Made by a program: the position numbers and the translations under genes. From assembly GCA_940337035.1 (NCBI GenBank), contig CALNHX010001951.1, forward strand, positions 1-64,000: a stretch of 64,000 nt of DNA. The letters are read 5' to 3'. The DNA comes from Agriotes lineatus. Taxonomy: Eukaryota; Arthropoda; Insecta; Coleoptera; Elateridae. Below are positions 58,711-64,000 of the stretch, one piece after another; position 1 is the stretch's first letter; every line of letters begins with the position of its first letter. Below the pieces are notes generated by a model, which was not told the DNA's origin, searched no databases, and was given only the letters and a program-made list of their open reading frames with translations.

Positions 58711-59049
58711 ATATGTATACAGCTAATGTCTACATTAAGTAAGAAAATTGTACTAAATTCTAAATACAATGTTACTTAGCAAAGCAATATGAATATGAAC
58801 AACCAGCTGTATTATATTAGCAAGCTGCGATATTTTGGAAATTTATTGTTAAATCTGTGGTTTTATATTTGTAATCTAAATTGACGTTGATCGGCATATA
58901 ACCAGTGAGTAACTAAACTTAATAGTTTTGAATGATTTAAATCAGTATTTTTTATTATTGTATTATATTATTTACATCTAGCTTTAGTAACATAGATAAT
59001 AAAATAAAACATTTTAAAGGAAGGAATTGTAATATTTTTAAACTGAGAG

Positions 59050-62000
59050 GGTTTTTAACATTATTATTTTATTTTTTAATAATGACGATTTTTCCCTACA
59101 TAAACACACACAAACACAACAAAAATGATCTATTGGGTGAACAAGCGATACACAAAGATGCAATTCGATACAATATAGACAGTCTGCACAATGAAAGCAC
59201 GCAATTTCTATATAAACGAAGATTAGACGAAAAACTTAAGGCAATGAGTTTTAATACACTACAAGAACGATATGAACAAATGATAGAATGTGTTCATAGA
59301 GCAGCGGAAGAGGTGATAGGTTTGAAGACAAAGCAAAAGAAAAAAAGAACTCCATATTGGTGGAACGAGGAAATAGAAAACGCAATCGAAATTAAAAGAA
59401 GACAATATATACGATACTTACAGACAAAAGACCTACAAGATAAAATAAAATATAACAGTCACTGGCAAAAGTTCGGAAAATGATCACCCAAAAAAAACAA
59501 AATGTGGAAAAACACATGCAATACAATAAACATGTATATAGATGGACGAAAATGCACGGAAGCATGGAAAATTATTAAGAATATAAGACACAATAACAAT
59601 AAAACACATCTAATATAACAATAAATGAATGGGAACACCATTTTAAGAATCTTCTGATGGAAAATCGACCCAAATTTATCAGTCTCGATATAAATGCACA
59701 TAACGCGTGCAAGTTTCACCAATGAATATAAGCGCAGAAGAAATAAAAACAACTCAAACGTAACAAAAGTGCAGAGACGTCGAACATTCCTGCTGAACTG
59801 ATAATATATGGTACAGAATTACTTTACAATCATATAGCGTACATATTCCATCAGTATATAAATGGTGCAGATATTCCTCCAGACTTTAAAATTGCATATA
59901 TAACTGCTATACATAAAAAGGGTGCAAAAGACATGTTCACAAATTATAGAGGATTGTCCGTTACCAGCACACTCAGTCGATTGTATGGGCGAATTATAAA
60001 GAATAAACTGGAACACCAATACCAACATATGTAAGAGGAAGAACAGGCTGGATTTCGAACAGGAAGATCTACAGTTGACCATATATTTTACCTGACACAA
60101 CTTATAGAGAAAAAATTGGCTGTTATAAACCAAGAAATACACTTACTCTTCATGGACTTATCAAAAGCCTATGACAATATACTTATAGAAAAATTGTGGA
60201 ATACACTAGAAGAAAAAGGTGTAAGTGCCACGTTAGTTAAGACAATACAAAACTTATATAAGGGATCCATTTCGAGAATTAAAGTAGGAAGTCAATTCAG
60301 TAACGATTTTGAAGTCACGAAAGGCTTAAGGCAGGGCTGTTGCGTTTCCCCAACCCTCTTTAAAATTTATGTCAAACAGGTTGTTACGGTATTAATTCAT
60401 CAGATCGACATAGGTCGTATTGATTGTCCAAAATCGGGTAGAAACTACAGGGTTCGCCGGCTTTCCCTAGAAATCACAGATCTTAATGTGTCGGAGCAGA
60501 TTTTGTTGCTCCGGTTACTCGCACTTAGCGCAGTCGGGAAGGGGTAGTTCGAAGACTTAAATGGAAAACCGACGGGGTACTTACCCTAAAGCTTGCTTAA
60601 CAGAAAAAGAAATGCCTGAGCGCCACTTGGTTCTGATTAGGGGTGGCTAACGTGTCTAGAACCAAGAACAATACACGTAGCCTATGTAGAAGTCCTCCAG
60701 GTACGTTGCTGAACACCTCAGCCTGTTGTTTACCAAGCCTCCTCCGAGTAGCCGGGTGACCTTGTCGTTAAATCACTTACCTTCAAGACCACCGTCACTA
60801 AAGAATAACAAAAGAACACTGACTGGCCCAAATCTCGGGGCTCGCTTAATCAAAAGAGCATGCTTTAACTTCACAAAATTAATTACACTTGGCCTTTGCC
60901 ACACTGGATTAGTGAATGACCCAGAAGGGGTTTCAAAATTCATAAAAAGAATGAACTGACTTTAACAGGTTTATTATTTAAAGGAACAAATGACAGTTTA
61001 CACAAATCGGTACATTAAAACAAACCCGGAGGTGAGTTTAAATTTAGTAATACGATATCCTACGTGAATATGAAAGGGGGCCCCAAAAAAACCAAAATAT
61101 ATCTTAAGGGCTAGTTACAAAGACAAAAAACACAATATTATCCAAGACAAGTGACATAAAACGGACGCCAGGAGTAAAGCCCCTGGTAAACATTAACTGA
61201 GACAGATCATAAGTCCTAGCGGACGTACGCAACGTTTATAAGCACTGACGCACAATAAAATATAAAATCGCACCTTAAGTTAGGCACCAGAGTTATTTAA
61301 TTGGTACAATACAAGGCGCCTACCTGAGTTGAAGCATGCAGTCTTAAATGCAGGTGTACTCGTCCTCGTGGAGGCTTGGCAGGGCGTTGCAGAGGTACAG
61401 AAAGGGCCGGAGCCGGGCCTGATGGTTGCTTAGCGCAGAGCGGCGCCTAAAATGATGTGGGCCCCTCCCTGGGAAGAACCGGAGCGATAGAGTTGGTTTA
61501 TTCCAGGCTTCGGAATGGCACGACGTAATCGGAATTTGCAAAGAATGCAACCAGGGCAATACAACAATGACACGCGGTGGGCCTCCCGTCGATTTCGATA
61601 AACTCAGCGTCGGTAATTCAAAAATGCAGTACGCAAAAGGTTTTTCCCCACAAAGGTACGGGAAACCGTTAATCACAAGCTTAAAGATGTCGTCTCTAAA
61701 TGGATCTGCAAATGGTGCAACTATCTCCCCCTGGGAAGTACAACTTTAGGAGACGACTCGGCTATTTGCCAACACTGAATTATCGATTAACTCAATTGCC
61801 CACCGCGCGCGTTCTTTCAAACACCCAACAAGGGTAAAATAGTCGTGCCAAAGGTCTAAGCTGAACTCCAAATCAAAATTTAATTACGTGAAGATCGCAA
61901 AGTTTGCATAACGTGGACACGAAACTACACTGCGTTCACAGAAGGCATCCCGGACCGCAAGCCCGCGGCCCGGGAGCGACAAAAACTTGCACGTTAGTTG

Positions 62001-63213
62001 TGGTTCATAGCTCGATGCCAATTTAACAACGTCCGAGTTAAATACACTTCCTCTGCCCACCGCGCATTTTCAAAGACACAAGAAATAATGTTCACTTCGA
62101 AGATTCGGGTTTAACTGCACTCGCCATTAACGTGCCCCAAGACATTCGAAAAGTTCGCACAAAAGCCAAAAAGGATTCACCATGTTAATCACAAAATGTT
62201 AGCAAAAGTTCCCCCCGATTCGCGGCACAAGCTGCGAACCGGGGGTGCGAAAAAACACCACGTCTAGTTTACTCAAGAGTTGGGTACAGATCCTCATTTC
62301 AAATTTGACTCTGCGTGAAGAACACGACGGAAAAGAGTTTAGAACTCCGAAACCACTAATTTTAAATGCATCATTCCCTAAGGAGTTATCAATTTTTATT
62401 TCCTTTACACAAAGCTTGGTCATCAAAGATCGTTCTAGAAAGAATTTCTGGCTATACAGCGGATCCCAAAAATATTAAGTTACAAGGTCAATCCTGCCGA
62501 ACTTTAAACGATAATTTATAGGAGGGACATTAAGCTGTTATGTTCCTAGAAGCTTAACTACGTCGGGCAGTATTTAAATAAGTTGAAGGTTGGGACTCAA
62601 AGCGATTTAAGCTGGGACGTAAACAAAGGATGCCTTATGTTCCCAATTCGAAGAAATATGATTTAGACGGAAGTGACTGCAATAGATTACATACGGCTCC
62701 GAGGAAAGTGAGAATTCCAAGGACCGCGGGCATATTTGAGCTTGAACTGAATAAATTGGCTGCAGCATTTTAAAATTATAATACAGGGCCGTACCAGAAA
62801 ATTTTAAATAGAATAATTTCAGCTTAAATGCACTAATAACACCCAATCGTGGAATTGATGACAAGGATAGCTTAATGACGTCAAAATCACTTAACAAGGT
62901 GCTCAAAACCTGGAAACGTACATGTTCAGGAATGGGTATGCCTTTGGAAGATGACACAATATACTCTCTACAGTTCGCAGACGATGAGATTATACTAGCG
63001 CAAGACCATGAAGACTTACAGTACATGACGAGGAAACTGATCGAAGAATACGGAAAATGGGGGTTAGAACTAAAACGGATAAAACTAAGTACATGAATAT
63101 TGGGGGCATAAAGAGAAACCTTGAACTAGAAAATTGTCTGGAAATTCAAATATGCCACGAATATAAATATTTAGGAGTGAAAATTACAGAAGAAGGTGTC
63201 GATACACAGAAAC
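59050..63213 (+). mobile_element. RTE-like LINE, interrupted by a 2.5-kb insertion
   Basis: A segment at 59082-59480 has RTPYWWNEEIENAIEIKRRQ, the linker between endonuclease and RT. RT at about 59850-60376 has AIHKKGAKDMFTNYRGLSV, EQAGFRTGRSTVDHIFYL, LFMDLSKAYDNI and GLRQGCCVSPTLFKIYV. After the insertion it continues at 62886 with NKVLKTWKRTCSGMGMPL and the intact box QFADDEIILAQ, then CHEYKYLGVKITEEG to about 63210, where a copia piece replaces the end. Stops and frameshifts (for example near 59480 and 60030) disable it. 5' end not defined. Confidence 0.75.
60377..62879. mobile_element. Unclassified 2.5-kb insertion in the RTE-like RT
   Basis: RT coding is cut after LFKIYV and resumes with SLNKVLKTW. 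The hexamer gtcaaa occurs at both junctions (60371-60376 and 62880-62885), the likely target duplication. The insert begins CAGGTTGTTACGG and ends AGCTTAATGAC. I found no terminal inverted repeats, LTR pair or transposase. It is richer in G and C than the surroundings and has only short open frames (for example 61676-61344 reverse, no recognised similarity). Confidence 0.65.
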
Positions 63214-63234
63214 TTTTTCACCAGTGGTAAGACA

Positions 63235-63800
63235 TTCTACATTGAGAATATTAATGGCATTAGCAGTGAAATTAGATTTAAAGATTACTCAGCCTTCTTA
63301 AGCGGTTTTTTAGAGGAAAACGTATTCATGAAACAACCCGAGGGTTTTATACAGAAAGGAAACGCAACTGAAGTTGAAAAGGGCAGTTTACGGTTTGAAA
63401 CAATCAATCAGAGCCTGGAATAAAAATGTAAATGAGGTCTTGATAAATTTAGGATATAATAAATCAAAATTTGAACCTTGTTTGTATATTAAAAGAAAAG
63501 GTAATTTGTTAACAATAGTAGCACTCTACGTTGATGATTTTTTAATATTCTCTAATGATGACAGTACACGTAAGTTTTTAAAAGAACAGTTTAATTCAAA
63601 GTTTAAAATCAAAGATTTAGGAGAAGCTAAAGAATTTTTAGGGGTTAGAATTACTCGAGATCAGGAAAATTACATTTATTTAGATCAAGAGAATTAAGTA
63701 AATCAGGTTTTGAGTAGATTCAACATGTTGAAGTGTAAAAGTTGTAGTACACCAATGGAAAGCAAAAGTTGTTTGGAAGAAAATTGTGAAATCGGGGTAG
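63235..63800 (+). pseudogene. Copia-type pol (reverse transcriptase) fragment
   Basis: Across one frameshift near 63375 the translation gives SAFLSGFLEENVFMKQPEGF, RAVYGLKQSIRAWNKNVNEV, then the catalytic box LYVDDFLIFSND (63529 onward), KIKDLGEAKEFLGVRITRD, a stop at 63697, and CSTPMES. This is the standard copia RT order from the AFLNG motif to the start of RNase H. Integrase and the rest are missing. Whether it belongs to the same family as the gag piece at 44678 cannot be told. Confidence 0.85.
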
Positions 63801-64000
63801 AGGGTAAAAATGTATCTGAAGATTGGGTAGAATTATATAGAGAGTCTGACCCAAACTGGGCAGTTAATGCTTTTTATAAGGTTTTTTCTTCCTATTAAAG
63901 TAAATACAAATAACAAATGTAAAAATGCCTCTATATTTACCAATCTAGAAATAGTTTCGGCCAGGGAGGAAATAAATCGTCTTGGAAATATTTTAAAATT
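63801..64000 (+). pseudogene. Possible LINE linker fragment running off the window
   Basis: The frame reads ELYRESDPNWAVNAFYKVF and, after a stop, VSAREEINRLGNIL. The SDPNxAxNxFY pattern resembles the segment between endonuclease and RT in CR1/Jockey LINEs. Too short for a firm call. Confidence 0.35.

Larger units (their letters stand above)
40245..58930 (+). repeat. Segmental duplication, copy B
   Basis: Counterpart of copy A (50-18966) in the same orientation, about 40 kb downstream at both ends. It holds the second zinc-finger gene. Private insertions include 40709-41285, 41482-42068, 42404-43092, 43261-43733, most of 44317-44990, 45576-48890, and the solo LTR 58266-58710. Sequence 49040-55520 has no match in A. 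Confidence 0.9.

Noticed and set aside
60377..62879. LTR retrotransposon or Helitron assignment
   Set aside because: A TGTTACGG motif near the left end suggested an LTR, but there is no second LTR, the duplication lies outside that motif, and no Helitron ends or proteins were seen.
1..64000. CRISPR array, phage or bacterial defence system
   Set aside because: No regularly spaced short repeats with unique spacers, and the whole window is eukaryotic in character.

Overview
The window looks like AT-rich, intergenic, repeat-dense insect chromatin (probably a winged insect; the order cannot be fixed from sequence alone). The supports are C2H2 zinc-finger genes with a spliced 5' leader, insect-type LINEs (CR1-, RTE- and I/Jockey-like), Tc1/mariner elements of the DD41D type, hAT, Harbinger-like and P/THAP9-like remnants, a CryptonI-like tyrosine recombinase, copia-like and other LTR pieces, and Penelope-like elements. 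There are no operons, no prokaryotic signals, and no rRNA, tRNA or CRISPR.

The organising feature is a large direct segmental duplication. Copy A (about 50-18966) and copy B (about 40245-58930) share sequence in the same order, each with one 423-residue, 13-finger C2H2 gene near its right end (15987-17258 and 56150-57421). About 21 kb of mostly transposon-derived DNA separates the copies. Because each copy serves as the empty site for insertions in the other, several elements can be delimited to the base with their target-site duplications: 286-1290 in A; 40709-41285, 41482-42068 and 58266-58710 in B.

Copy A interior (3.3-12.2 kb): decayed P/THAP9-like transposase; a Crypton-like gene split by a 3.15 kb foldback element that carries a cysteine-rich (CXC) gene, itself split by a 645-bp hAT derivative. 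Spacer (19-40 kb): a CR1-like LINE; an apparently intact DD41D mariner with about 670-bp inverted repeats (24333-27064); an unassigned multicopy-type gene split by a LINE that is split again by a reverse-strand LINE (27767-33547); a Penelope-like remnant; a second intact DD41D element (36759-38692). Copy B interior: many MITEs, a copia 5' end with a copia-type primer-binding site, a GC-rich tandem-repeat block, hammerhead-like cores next to Penelope-like remnants, a 5S-rRNA-like SINE candidate, and hAT and mariner derivatives. Right edge (59-64 kb): an RTE-like LINE interrupted by an unclassified 2.5 kb insertion and followed by copia pol.

The only likely host genes are the two zinc-finger paralogs. 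The two DD41D transposases are the only other long intact coding regions. Everything else is fossil or non-autonomous. No alignments or searches were run; identities are by reading translations and motifs.
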